Shown: in pieces, positions 34,689-43,111 of the stretch | Layout of the letters: every line of letters begins with the position of its first letter | Numbering within the stretch: position 1 is the first letter of the stretch | Source: Rossellomorea arthrocnemi | GTDB taxonomy: Bacteria; Bacillota; Bacilli; Bacillales; Bacillaceae_B | DNA length: 64,000 nucleotides | Direction: 5' to 3' | Assembly: GCF_904424705.1 (NCBI RefSeq) | Contig: NZ_CAJGBF010000015.1 | Span: 1 to 64,000, forward strand | Position numbers and translations under genes: made by a program | The notes under the pieces: model-generated | The model's input: the letters and a program-made list of their open reading frames with translations, nothing else | Databases searched by the model: none | Told to the model about the DNA's origin: nothing

Positions 34689-35150
34689 ATGAGAAGAAAA
34701 AGCCCGGTTCCTCTAATGATCGCTGCAGTGGGGGCAATCATCCTATTGGTGGCTCTATTCACATTTATCGGAAAAAGCCAGGACCCTGATACACCTGAAG
34801 AAGTGATCGAAGAGTTTTATAACTTTGAAAAAGATGGTGACTTCGGCAATGCGTGGGAGCTATTTCACTCGGAGATGCAAAACAAGTTTCCAAAATCTTC
34901 TTATATCCAAACTAAGAACCATGTATTCATGGGGCATATGGGGGTAGATGAGTTTGATGTAGAAGTGGGAAACATTGAAAAGGTGAAGGAGTTTACGTTT
35001 AATGACGAAGGGGTTCAGTTTAAAAATGTCAGAAAAGCTGAGGTGCACATGTCTTTTGATAGTCAATTTGGTGAGTTAATGATAACTCAAACTTGTTATG
35101 TTGCCATTGAAGAAGGGGAATGGAGAATATTGTGGAATTATAATTTCTGA
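34689..35150 (+). CDS. Membrane-anchored NTF2-like hypothetical protein
   Basis: This 153-aa protein has one N-terminal transmembrane helix (PLMIAAVGAIILLVALFTFI) and an exterior domain starting DTPEEVIEEFYNFEKDGDF. The pattern (EEVI..FY..-x-kDGDF..AW.L.HS..Q) is that of DUF4878/NTF2-like lipoprotein or lumazine-binding-like domains. AGGAGGAG lies 10 nt upstream. No known function; single gene after the regulators' terminator. Confidence 0.65.
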   Translation: MRRKSPVPLMIAAVGAIILLVALFTFIGKSQDPDTPEEVIEEFYNFEKDGDFGNAWELFHSEMQNKFPKSSYIQTKNHVFMGHMGVDEFDVEVGNIEKVKEFTFNDEGVQFKNVRKAEVHMSFDSQFGELMITQTCYVAIEEGEWRILWNYNF

Positions 35151-35239
35151 AAAATGATTAAAAAATGAACTAATTTGGTTTTATCCGGAAATTTTCGGGT
35201 AAAAAGAAACTAATATTTTTACAAAGGAGGTCATTAGCT

Positions 35240-35365
35240 GTGTCGCTGCTCTATTATAAGGCTAGGGAAGCCTATGAACTGGATGCAAAGGTTTCTCAAT
35301 CCCAAGTGACAAGATTGAGAAAATTTCGCAGAACAAAGCCCGCTCCTGTTGTCAAAAAGAGATAG
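35240..35365 (+). CDS. Small basic 41-aa protein
   Basis: A GTG start 9 nt after a perfect AAAGGAGG opens a 41-codon frame reading VSLLYYKAREAYELDAK, then SQSQVTRLRKFRRTKPAPVV and KKR, stop TAG. A strong intrinsic terminator follows 45 nt later, so the unit looks like a genuine short gene. The C-terminus is very basic (RLRKFRRTK, KKR), suggesting nucleic acid or membrane contact. It is unrecognised. Confidence 0.6.
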   Translation: MSLLYYKAREAYELDAKVSQSQVTRLRKFRRTKPAPVVKKR

Positions 35366-35409
35366 CTAATGGTTCCTTGAGAGGATAATGAATGACAAAA
35401 AGCCACGTT

Positions 35410-35441
35410 CAGTCTAAACTATTTTTTAGACTGTTTTTTTT
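35410..35441 (+). terminator. Terminator of the small 41-aa gene
   Basis: CAGTCTAAA, a short AT loop, TTTAGACTG and a run of eight T. Confidence 0.9.
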
Positions 35442-35475
35442 GTTTAAGTGGGCTTGGTTAAGGGTGTGAAGTTCG

Positions 35476-35511
35476 AAAAAAGTCAGGAATCAACTGATTC
35501 CTGACTTTTTT
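35476..35511. terminator. Terminator of murB (bidirectional)
   Basis: AAAAAAGTCAGGAATCA and TGATTCCTGACTTTTTT form a perfect stem that reaches the murB stop codon. Confidence 0.95.
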
Positions 35512-36430
35512 AATCGAGATCTTCCCCAATGATACGGACTTCCCGTTCAAGCTCTACTTCAAACTTTTCCTTCACTGTTTTTTGAACATGTTCAATCAGT
35601 GAAATATAATCAGATGCTGTTGCGTTATCTTTATTTACGATGAAGCCGGCATGCTTGGTGGATACTTCTGCACCTCCGAAGTTCGTACCCTGAAGCTCAC
35701 TGTCCTGGATAAGCTTTCCGGCAAAGTATCCCGGCGGACGTTTGAAGACACTTCCACAGGATGGATATTCAAGTGGCTGCTTGGATTCCCGTTTGTACGT
35801 TAAATCATCCATAATGGCTTTGATGTCTTCATAGGCCCCCGGCTGAAGACTGAAAGTGGCTTCTAATACAATATCCCCTTTTTCAGAAATATTACTGTGA
35901 CGGTAATCAAGCTCTAATTCTGCAGCTGTGCGTTTCACCAGATTCCCTTCACGATCGACGACATAGCAATAATCAAGTACATCCTTGATCTCTCCACCGT
36001 ACGCACCAGCGTTCATGAACAGTGCACCGCCTACTGTACCTGGGATTCCGCAGGCAAACTCGAGGCCTGACAGTTTCTCGGCCAAAGCGCGTCTTGACAC
36101 ATCAATGATTGCGGCGCCACTTTGAGCAACAATCAGCTGATCGGTTGCTTTCATTTCCTTGAAATTCTTTAAATGAAGGACAATTCCTCTAATTCCCCCA
36201 TCCTTTACGATCAAATTCGATCCGTTTCCCAATAACGTAAACGGTACATCGACTTTATTGGAAAGCTTCACTATGTTTTGAACTTCTTCATAAGTGGTTG
36301 GAGTCAAGAAGAAGTCAGCTCTTCCCCCCAACTTCGTATACAAATGATCCCTTAACAATTCGTCACGCTTAATATTATCGGAGTGCATGACTTTTGATAA
36401 TTCTTCAAACACTGTTTCTTTATTATACAT
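35510..36430 (-). CDS. murB: UDP-N-acetylmuramate dehydrogenase MurB
   Basis: MurB reduces UDP-GlcNAc-enolpyruvate to UDP-MurNAc with NADPH and FAD, early in peptidoglycan synthesis. The product is 306 aa. FAD-binding PCMH-type motifs are [16 protein letters not shown] and [21 protein letters not shown]; the substrate-binding YRHSNI and catalytic region [13 protein letters not shown] (Ser proton donor) and the late [17 protein letters not shown] are present. It has the short type II form common in Firmicutes. ATG start; single gene. Confidence 0.96.
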   Translation of the reverse strand: MYNKETVFEELSKVMHSDNIKRDELLRDHLYTKLGGRADFFLTPTTYEEVQNIVKLSNKVDVPFTLLGNGSNLIVKDGGIRGIVLHLKNFKEMKATDQLIVAQSGAAIIDVSRRALAEKLSGLEFACGIPGTVGGALFMNAGAYGGEIKDVLDYCYVVDREGNLVKRTAAELELDYRHSNISEKGDIVLEATFSLQPGAYEDIKAIMDDLTYKRESKQPLEYPSCGSVFKRPPGYFAGKLIQDSELQGTNFGGAEVSTKHAGFIVNKDNATASDYISLIEHVQKTVKEKFEVELEREVRIIGEDLD

Positions 36431-36569
36431 TTTATATCAGTCCTAAATAGTAATTTTCGACTCCATTAATCAATCCTACCCAACCATTATATGACGAAAA
36501 CCCATGAAAGTTAAATGGTTTCCGTGGGGAGTGGTTAATATCAGTCTATTGGGGGAATATACTTCTCTA

Positions 36570-36605
36570 TAAATAAGAAAAAGAACCCCCAAATTGGAGG
36601 TTCCT
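36570..36605 (-). terminator. Terminator of the CpdB-like gene
   Basis: On the minus strand GAACCTCC and GGGGGTTC flank AATTT and are followed by TTTTTCTTATTT. Confidence 0.8.
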
Positions 36606-36616
36606 GGGTTTGCCGG

Positions 36617-38686
36617 CTATTTTAAGAAACTAAATGACTTAGCTACATTCGAGATGAGGTTTGTAATGAAAGCCCGGTTTTCTTTCTTCCCCTGTCCAGG
36701 ATTCGTTCCATCGTTCTTTTTAAGTTTGATTGAGTACTTACCAAATCCACTGTCCTGTTCTCCGAGGAACTTATATTTTCTGGCATCCTTAATGTAATTC
36801 TGAGCTTTCAGAGACGTTTCGAAAACAATATTCGTATGACCTTTCACAGGTGTAAAGGACCAGTTCCCATCCGCTTCTGGATCGATGGTCTTTTTCTCCA
36901 TGATGTAATCAATGATCACATTACGATTCTCATCCGGTGATTGAACAATGATTTCTGAGTTCTTCACGCCGGGGAAATTTCCGCTCGCACGATAGTTATT
37001 GGTTGCCACAATGAATTTTTGGTTCGGATCTATGGCTTTTCCATTAAACTTGAGATTCTTGATGCGGCTTGAGTCTTTGTTCACCAGAACGCCTTCAGCA
37101 TCGTACTTAGAAGGTTGGGTTACATCGATTTCATAGGTGACGCCGTCAATCACATCAAAGTTATAGGAGCGGTAGTCACCGTTCACAAGGTTTTGTTCCT
37201 CTGATTTAGAAGGATCGATTTGATTGAATTGTCCAGAAGACATTTCCAGCCATTCTTTCACGTCAGCACCTGTAAGCAGCACGGCTTGTAGTGTGTTTGG
37301 ATAGAGGTACAGGTCAGATACGTTCTTAATCGCGATTTCACCCGCAGGGATGTCTGTATAATAATCAGGATTCGCACGTGTACCCGCTTTGAAAGGGGCT
37401 CCTGCAGATAGAACCGGGATACCATCATATTCTGTCCCTTTAATATACTTTTCGATATACCATTTCTGGGCATTCGTCACGATCTGTACAGATGGATCAT
37501 CACTCACTAATGCAAAGTAACTGTTGATTGGGGATGTCGTCTCACCAACTGCACTGCGGACCCATTCAATCGTCGCCTCGTGCTCTTCTTTCACTGCGTC
37601 GAGGATGCTTTGGTCTGCCTCAACAGCTGGTGTTCCGTCTGGATTTAGAATAGAGCGGGTGGAAGCCTGCGTATTCGTCACATTCCATTTCCCGTCTTTT
37701 AATTCAAGTTCAAGGTCAACCAGTCCGAGATGATCTCCCCAGGAACCAGGCATAACCGATCCGACACCATTGATCGTTCCTTTCTTCACGTCTACCCCTT
37801 CAATCCCACTATACGAATCAGAAGGGAAGACCCCATGTGAATGGCCAAACAAAATCGCGTTGACTCCCTCTACTTTAGAAAGGTCATATGTTGCGTTTTC
37901 CTCCATGCCCTCTTGGGTCACATTCCCGATACCGGAGTGAGGTATGGCAACGATCACGTCGGCTCCTTCAGCTTTCATTTGAGGAACGTATTTGTTAGCT
38001 GTTTCTATGATATCTTTTACGACCACTTTTCCTTCAAGATTTGCTTTGTCCCACTGCATGATCTGAGGAGGGACAAATCCAATAACTCCTACTTTAATGG
38101 AATGTGATTCACCATCTTCATCGACAACAGTTCGATCAAGAATTTCATAAGGTTTAAAGAAGTTTTTATCATTATCGGGATTCCCGTCTTTATCGTCTAC
38201 GTACACATTGGCGTTCACATATGGGAAGTTTGAACCTTTCAGTGATGTGCCCAGGAAATCAAGTCCATAATTGAATTCATGGTTTCCGATGTTTCCGGCA
38301 TCATAGTTTAATAGATTCATCGCTTTGTAAACCGGATGTGTTTCCCCATCTTGCAGAGGATCCTCTTTCGCTACATAATCACCAAGGGGATTTCCCTGGA
38401 TCAGATCTCCGTTATCGAACAATAAAGAGTTCTGAGATTCAGCACGGGCTTGCTTAATCAAGGTCGCCGTTTTGGCTAGTCCATATTTATCTGTTGCTGT
38501 ATCCTGATAGTAATCATAGTTTACGAGGTTCACGTGGATGTCAGTTGTTTCAAGTATACGGAGTTTTACAATATCTTTGTCCATGACATCAGCATATGTA
38601 ATCGAAGGAGTGGCTTGTGGAATCAGAAGGCCAAGGACTAAAGCAGTACCAACAATGACTTTTTTCTTTTTAGCGGTTTTTTTCAA
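36617..38686 (-). CDS. Secreted 2',3'-cyclic-nucleotide 2'-phosphodiesterase/3'-nucleotidase (CpdB-like)
   Basis: This 689-aa exported enzyme frees nucleosides and phosphate from extracellular cyclic nucleotides. A TTG start (MKKTAKKKKVIVGTALVLG) follows GGGGAGA; the longer ORF to 38743 lacks a ribosome site. A signal peptide ends near ITYA. The metallophosphatase domain has LETTDIHVNL, FDNGDLIQGNPLGDY, GNHEFNYG and GHSHGVFP; the 5'-nucleotidase C domain follows (LSAGAPFKAG, NNYRASGNFPG). It matches one module of the trifunctional YfkN protein of B. subtilis, here as a single-module enzyme without an LPXTG anchor. Single gene. Confidence 0.9.
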   Translation of the reverse strand: MKKTAKKKKVIVGTALVLGLLIPQATPSITYADVMDKDIVKLRILETTDIHVNLVNYDYYQDTATDKYGLAKTATLIKQARAESQNSLLFDNGDLIQGNPLGDYVAKEDPLQDGETHPVYKAMNLLNYDAGNIGNHEFNYGLDFLGTSLKGSNFPYVNANVYVDDKDGNPDNDKNFFKPYEILDRTVVDEDGESHSIKVGVIGFVPPQIMQWDKANLEGKVVVKDIIETANKYVPQMKAEGADVIVAIPHSGIGNVTQEGMEENATYDLSKVEGVNAILFGHSHGVFPSDSYSGIEGVDVKKGTINGVGSVMPGSWGDHLGLVDLELELKDGKWNVTNTQASTRSILNPDGTPAVEADQSILDAVKEEHEATIEWVRSAVGETTSPINSYFALVSDDPSVQIVTNAQKWYIEKYIKGTEYDGIPVLSAGAPFKAGTRANPDYYTDIPAGEIAIKNVSDLYLYPNTLQAVLLTGADVKEWLEMSSGQFNQIDPSKSEEQNLVNGDYRSYNFDVIDGVTYEIDVTQPSKYDAEGVLVNKDSSRIKNLKFNGKAIDPNQKFIVATNNYRASGNFPGVKNSEIIVQSPDENRNVIIDYIMEKKTIDPEADGNWSFTPVKGHTNIVFETSLKAQNYIKDARKYKFLGEQDSGFGKYSIKLKKNDGTNPGQGKKENRAFITNLISNVAKSFSFLK

Positions 38687-38934
38687 CGGAATCTCCCCTA
38701 TATATGTATTTACTGCCAAACAATTACATGCTAGCACATCCATCTGAAAGGAAAATGATTAAAAAGTATGGTTTATTAGAAAAATGTAAAAGTTTTGTTG
38801 AGAGTCCCCAGCTCCGATTTGCTTGTTTACTTTTAGCAGTTTTATAAGATAGGATAGAACGTATAAAAAATATGCTATAACATCTATTCATCCACTAAAA
38901 TATACAATTAAATAAAAAGAGAGGAGGAAGCAAG

Positions 38935-39837
38935 TTGGCTCGATTATACACCGCATTAATTGGTTTAAGCCTGATCTGGGGTATGTCTTTCGTTTTCATT
39001 AAATGGTTGGTTGAACCTGCGGGAGTGTGGGGGACGGTGTTTTTACGGTGTCTGGCTGGGGCCCTCATACTTCTTCCGATTTTCTTCCTGCAGAGGAGAA
39101 AGGAAGGAAAGAAACCACTTCCTTTTTGGAAACTGTTTGTTGTGGGAATAGGGAATGCCGCGCTGCCTTGGACCCTGATCGCCTTAAGTGAAACGCAAAT
39201 CAACAGCAACACTGCTTCTATCCTGAACGCGACTACACCGATTTGGACTGGGCTGGTTGGATTTTTATTCTTTTCCGTTGTGTTGACGGGGTTTCAATGG
39301 ATCGGCATCGGCGTCGGATTCATCGGTATCCTCGTGCTGATGAACTTTGAAGTGAGCGGCATCCTTTCGTCTGATTTTGTAGGGGTGGGAACGATGGTAC
39401 TGGCAACGATGAGCTATGCGCTTGCTTCCCAGTTCACTAAAAAACACCTTGCAGGAACAAGTGTGGTCGTGATTTCCACTTTTCAGCTGTTGATCGGGGC
39501 CGCGGTAGGGTTTGTGGGGATGATGATCACAGATCCAATCTCTGTCGGGGATTTAGTATCAGGTGAGGTCATTCTGGGGATTTTAGGACTAGGCTGCCTT
39601 GGGTCCGGAGTGGCGACACTCCTTTATTTCTACATCATGACCAACGGAAGTCCTGAATTTGCGTCGACTGTGACGTATTTGATACCGGGGACTGCGATGA
39701 TCTGGGGGTTCGTGCTTCTAAGGGAGCCCGTTACCCATAATCTGATAGTAGGATTGTTGATCATATTCGCTGGGGTATTCCTATCCTCCAGAAAATCGAA
39801 AAAAATCATGACGTCCCTGCCTGCAGGGACGAGGTAA
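38935..39837 (+). CDS. EamA/DMT family transporter
   Basis: This 300-aa membrane protein has ten predicted helices in two EamA repeats (first starting near LIGLSLIWGMSFVFIKWLV, second near FVGVGTMVLATMSYALASQF). DMT-family proteins export metabolites such as amino acids; the substrate is unknown here. TTG start with GAGGAGGAAG upstream. A pair of long inverted repeats lies just after the stop. Confidence 0.88.
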   Translation: MARLYTALIGLSLIWGMSFVFIKWLVEPAGVWGTVFLRCLAGALILLPIFFLQRRKEGKKPLPFWKLFVVGIGNAALPWTLIALSETQINSNTASILNATTPIWTGLVGFLFFSVVLTGFQWIGIGVGFIGILVLMNFEVSGILSSDFVGVGTMVLATMSYALASQFTKKHLAGTSVVVISTFQLLIGAAVGFVGMMITDPISVGDLVSGEVILGILGLGCLGSGVATLLYFYIMTNGSPEFASTVTYLIPGTAMIWGFVLLREPVTHNLIVGLLIIFAGVFLSSRKSKKIMTSLPAGTR

Positions 39838-39843
39838 GACCTT

Positions 39844-39917
39844 TAAACAAACGTTTGATTAACATGTTGGAACCCTTTTATAGAAGGGGTTTAGCAGACT
39901 AATCAAACGTTTGTTTA
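39844..39917. repeat. 18-bp inverted repeat pair, TetR-operator-like arms
   Basis: TAAACAAACGTTTGATTA (39844-39861) and its exact reverse complement (39900-39917) flank a 38-bp centre that contains a smaller stem (AACCC/GGGGTT). Each arm is itself a near-palindrome centred on AAACGTTT, the kind of sequence TetR-family repressors bind. No TetR gene is in the window. No T-run follows, so a terminator role is unlikely. Confidence 0.7.
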
Positions 39918-40032
39918 ATTTATTTAAATCATAATATCTGCCTAAAAGTTTTATTTGCTATAATCGATGATGAGAATATGTACCCTGTATCTGGTTATGT
40001 AAATTTCTCAATTTAAATGGAGGTGAATGGTT

Positions 40033-40395
40033 ATGAAATATAAAAGAGATGAATCCTATCGCTTTACTTTCTCGGAGCCCATTTCCTGTTCCTTCACCAT
40101 TGTTGGAGTTGGGGAACAAACGATTCAATCCAAGGTCGCCAAAGGGGAGATTATGGATCTTAGCCCCCAGGGTTGCAAACTTCAGTCGTTGTTAGATATT
40201 CATTTAGAAAAGGAAGTCAGGCTTCAGGTAGAATTCAAGCTTGATGAAGAGTTTGCTGGAATCCTTGCCGTAGGGGTCATACAGTGGAAGAAACGAAAAG
40301 GAATTTCTCACTATCAGTATGGAATCCGGTTTGTAAAGGACGATGTTTTGAAAAATAAAATTACAGATGACTTGAAGAAATATGTGAGAAAGTAA
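40033..40395 (+). CDS. PilZ domain protein
   Basis: This 120-aa protein consists essentially of one PilZ domain, the c-di-GMP receptor fold. The conserved D-x-S-x-x-G motif is seen as MDLSPQGCKL; the first PilZ motif (RxxxR) is less clear, the N-terminus reading KYKRDESYRF. The ATG at 40033 has GGAGG at 9 nt; the one at 40027 is too near. Single gene ending in a terminator. A link to motility control is plausible given c-di-GMP biology but not shown by context. Confidence 0.7.
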   Translation: MKYKRDESYRFTFSEPISCSFTIVGVGEQTIQSKVAKGEIMDLSPQGCKLQSLLDIHLEKEVRLQVEFKLDEEFAGILAVGVIQWKKRKGISHYQYGIRFVKDDVLKNKITDDLKKYVRK

Positions 40396-40425
40396 TTCGA
40401 AGCGCCTGCCTGAAACTGATAATTG

Positions 40426-40457
40426 GGATCCACTGACCGACTGAGTGGATCCTTTTT
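40426..40457 (+). terminator. Terminator of the PilZ gene
   Basis: GGATCCACT, loop, AGTGGATCC, then TTTTT. Confidence 0.95.
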
Positions 40458-40626
40458 CCGTTGTTGATTTCAAGAGGTTTGAGTTTTTCCTCTGAATCTG
40501 ATGCAAAAAATGACATATTCATATAAAATGGTTAGGATACATAGCTTAGTACAGACAAGTTAATGTGGTGAACCATTCGAACTTGCTTCATCATTTGATA
40601 AAATAAAAAATAAGGATGGTAATTCT

Positions 40627-41478
40627 ATGAAAACGGCAATTGTAACGGATAGTACTGCCTACATCCCGAAAGAATTGCGTGATCAACTCAACATACATAT
40701 GATTCCTCTCAGCGTCATTTTCGGAGGAGAAACCTATCAAGAAGAAGTTGATATTACGGCAAGCGAATTTTACGAAGAGGTCAGCATACAAGATAAGCTT
40801 CCCACGACATCACAGCCCCCGGTAGGAAAGTTCGTCGAGCTATTCGAGGAGCTTTCTAAAGACTATGATGCAGTCATTTCCATTCACTTATCCAGTGGAA
40901 TCAGCGGGACGTACCAAGGAGCCGTTCAGGCAGGGGAAATGGTGAAAGGTATTGACGTTTATCCCTATGATTCGGAGATCAGCTGCATGATCCAAGGCTT
41001 TTATGCCATTGAAGGTGCGAAACTTGTCCGTGAGGGGAAAGGTGCTGAAGAAATCATTTCGTTATTGGATGAAATGAAGCAATCGGTTCACGCCTACTTC
41101 ATGGTCGATGATCTTGCTCATCTGCAGCGCGGCGGCAGGCTATCACAAGCCCAGGCGATCATTGGGAGCCTGTTGCAGGTGAAACCTTTACTGCATTTTG
41201 TTGATAAAGTGATTGTTCCGTTCGAGAAGATCCGCACACGCAAAAAAGCCCTGAAACGGGTAGAAGACCTCCTTGGAGAAGCTGTAAGTTCCGGGGAGGA
41301 GTTTCAAGCATCCATCATCCATGCGAATCGGGAAGAAGATGCGATTCAGTGGAGAAATGAACTACAAGAGAAGTATCCCAACGTGGAATTCAATGTAAGT
41401 TATTTCGGTCCAGTCATTGGGACTCATTTAGGTGAGGGGTCGATGGGGATGGGATGGGCACGGAAGATGAGTCGGTAG
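40627..41478 (+). CDS. DegV family fatty-acid-binding protein
   Basis: This 283-aa cytosolic protein has the DegV signature: TAIVTDSTAYIPKEL at the N-terminus, TSQPPVGKFVELFE, IHLSSGISGTYQGA, and HLQRGGRLSQAQA. Members (FakB proteins) hold a fatty acid for phosphorylation by FakA; DegV itself lies near the comF operon in B. subtilis, as here. ATG with GGATGG upstream. Followed by a REP-type terminator. Confidence 0.92.
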   Translation: MKTAIVTDSTAYIPKELRDQLNIHMIPLSVIFGGETYQEEVDITASEFYEEVSIQDKLPTTSQPPVGKFVELFEELSKDYDAVISIHLSSGISGTYQGAVQAGEMVKGIDVYPYDSEISCMIQGFYAIEGAKLVREGKGAEEIISLLDEMKQSVHAYFMVDDLAHLQRGGRLSQAQAIIGSLLQVKPLLHFVDKVIVPFEKIRTRKKALKRVEDLLGEAVSSGEEFQASIIHANREEDAIQWRNELQEKYPNVEFNVSYFGPVIGTHLGEGSMGMGWARKMSR

Positions 41479-41519
41479 GAGAAGTGTACCAGGTACATGC
41501 TGCATTCCCTACTCCCAAA

Positions 41520-41567
41520 GGTGCCAGGCACAAAACGATTATTTCGTGCCTGGCACTGTTTTTGTTT
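41520..41567 (+). terminator. REP-palindrome terminator after degV
   Basis: GTGCCAGGCAC (41521-41531) and GTGCCTGGCAC (41546-41556) form a stem around a 14-nt loop and are followed by TGTTTTTGTTTTT. The two 11-mers stand exactly 25 bp apart, the same period as in the arrays around the transposase at 56436. A related GTACCAGGTAC lies at 41486. Confidence 0.85.
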
Positions 41568-41626
41568 TTGCAGGATTTTCCTACCCTGATGTAGAATACA
41601 TTATTATCCAAAAAGGAGTGATGTAT

Positions 41627-43111
41627 GTGCGTTTTGCTATAATGGAACATCGATTAACCCCTGAACCCCTTGTGAAAGAGCCTGCCCCCCTTCTCCAAAA
41701 GATCTCAGAATTCACTTCCTTTCCACCTCAACCACTTAATCCATCCTTTCATTTTTCATCAGAGCTTCAATCTTATTTAAGTGGAAGATCTTTATTAGTA
41801 GACGAGATTCCATTTTCAATGGATACCCTCTTTGAGCATTATGTGAATGGCTATGTTTCATATGGGAAAGGTGTATTTAATGGCCAATGTCGCCGATGCG
41901 GGAATGACAGACCCCATTTATTTGCTGCTTTCAATTGCTCGAGATGCCGAACGAAATGCACCTACTGCCGGAAATGCATCATGATGGGCAGAGTGTCGGA
42001 ATGTACACCGCTGTTAAGATGGACTGGGTCTGAACCGAAGCCTCCACCGGTAACATATGACTGGTCCGGAACCCTTTCGGAAGCGCAGAAGGCAGCCTCC
42101 GAGCAATTGAAATCCGACATTCAATCATATAACGATCTCCTCATCTGGGCTGTATGCGGAGCCGGCAAGACCGAGGTGCTTTTTGAAGGAATAGCTGAAG
42201 CCCTTCAGCAACATAAACGCGTCTGCATTGCCGCCCCACGTACAGACGTCATTCTTGAACTGTCTCCCCGTCTCAAAGCCGTTTTCCCAAACACACCAAT
42301 TACCACCCTGTATGGTGGCACAGAAGAACGTCATACATATGGTCACCTCGTTCTCTCGACTACCCATCAACTGTATCGTTACAAGGAAGCCTTTGATGTC
42401 ATGATCATAGATGAAGTCGACGCTTTCCCGTATTCCTTCGACCATTCCCTGCAATGGGCTGTAGAAAAGGCTCGGAAATCCGATTCTTCACTTATTTATC
42501 TGACAGCAACTCCAGATTCCAAAACACAACAGGAATGTACGAAGGGAACAAGAAACTTCACCCAAATCCCAGCCCGCTTTCACCGATATCCAATCCCACA
42601 TCCCAGGTTTGTCTGGTGTGGCCTTTGGAAAAAATCCCTGGAGAAAAATCGCATTCCCTCTGTTTTGAAAAAATGGACCTCATTAAAGCTTCAGCAATCG
42701 AAACAAGCCCTTATCTTCTTTCCAACAGTCGAACTCATGAAAAAATCCCTGCCTCTTTTTCAAGAATTGGACCCCCTCATCAAATCGGTTCACGCTGAAG
42801 ATCCTCAACGCAAAGAAAAGGTGATGAAGATGAGGAAAGGAGAAATTCCTATTTTACTTACGACCACCATTTTAGAACGGGGAGTGACGATTCCGAACAT
42901 TGATGTCGCCGTTCTTGGTGCAGAAGAAAAGATCTTTACGGAGAGCGCACTTGTCCAGATTGCCGGAAGGGTGGGGAGAAGTTCTGAATATCCAACGGGG
43001 GACATCATTTATTTTCATTACGGGCGAACAAGGGGGATGATTAAGGCATTGCTTCATATTGACCGTATGAATAATGAAGCCAGGAAACGGGGATTGATTC
43101 ATGGAAAGTAA
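41627..43111 (+). CDS. comFA: DNA uptake ATPase/helicase ComFA
   Basis: ComFA is a cytosolic DEAD-box-type ATPase that helps pull single-stranded DNA through the membrane channel during transformation. The protein is about 494 aa from the GTG at 41627, 8 nt after GGAG; the ATG at 41621 is an alternative and ORF extension to 41546 runs into the REP hairpin. A four-Cys zinc finger (CRRCGND...CSRCRTKCTYCRKC), Walker A GAGKTE, the DEVD box (IIDEVDAFPY), LTATP, and a C-terminal helicase half with QIAGRVGRSS are present. Overlaps comFC by 11 nt. Expression normally depends on ComK; no clear K-box was recognised. Confidence 0.93.
   Translation: MRFAIMEHRLTPEPLVKEPAPLLQKISEFTSFPPQPLNPSFHFSSELQSYLSGRSLLVDEIPFSMDTLFEHYVNGYVSYGKGVFNGQCRRCGNDRPHLFAAFNCSRCRTKCTYCRKCIMMGRVSECTPLLRWTGSEPKPPPVTYDWSGTLSEAQKAASEQLKSDIQSYNDLLIWAVCGAGKTEVLFEGIAEALQQHKRVCIAAPRTDVILELSPRLKAVFPNTPITTLYGGTEERHTYGHLVLSTTHQLYRYKEAFDVMIIDEVDAFPYSFDHSLQWAVEKARKSDSSLIYLTATPDSKTQQECTKGTRNFTQIPARFHRYPIPHPRFVWCGLWKKSLEKNRIPSVLKKWTSLKLQQSKQALIFFPTVELMKKSLPLFQELDPLIKSVHAEDPQRKEKVMKMRKGEIPILLTTTILERGVTIPNIDVAVLGAEEKIFTESALVQIAGRVGRSSEYPTGDIIYFHYGRTRGMIKALLHIDRMNNEARKRGLIHGK

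Noticed and set aside
41546-41626. Upstream start for comFA
   Set aside because: It would start within the REP hairpin/terminator of degV; a clear ribosome site precedes 41627.
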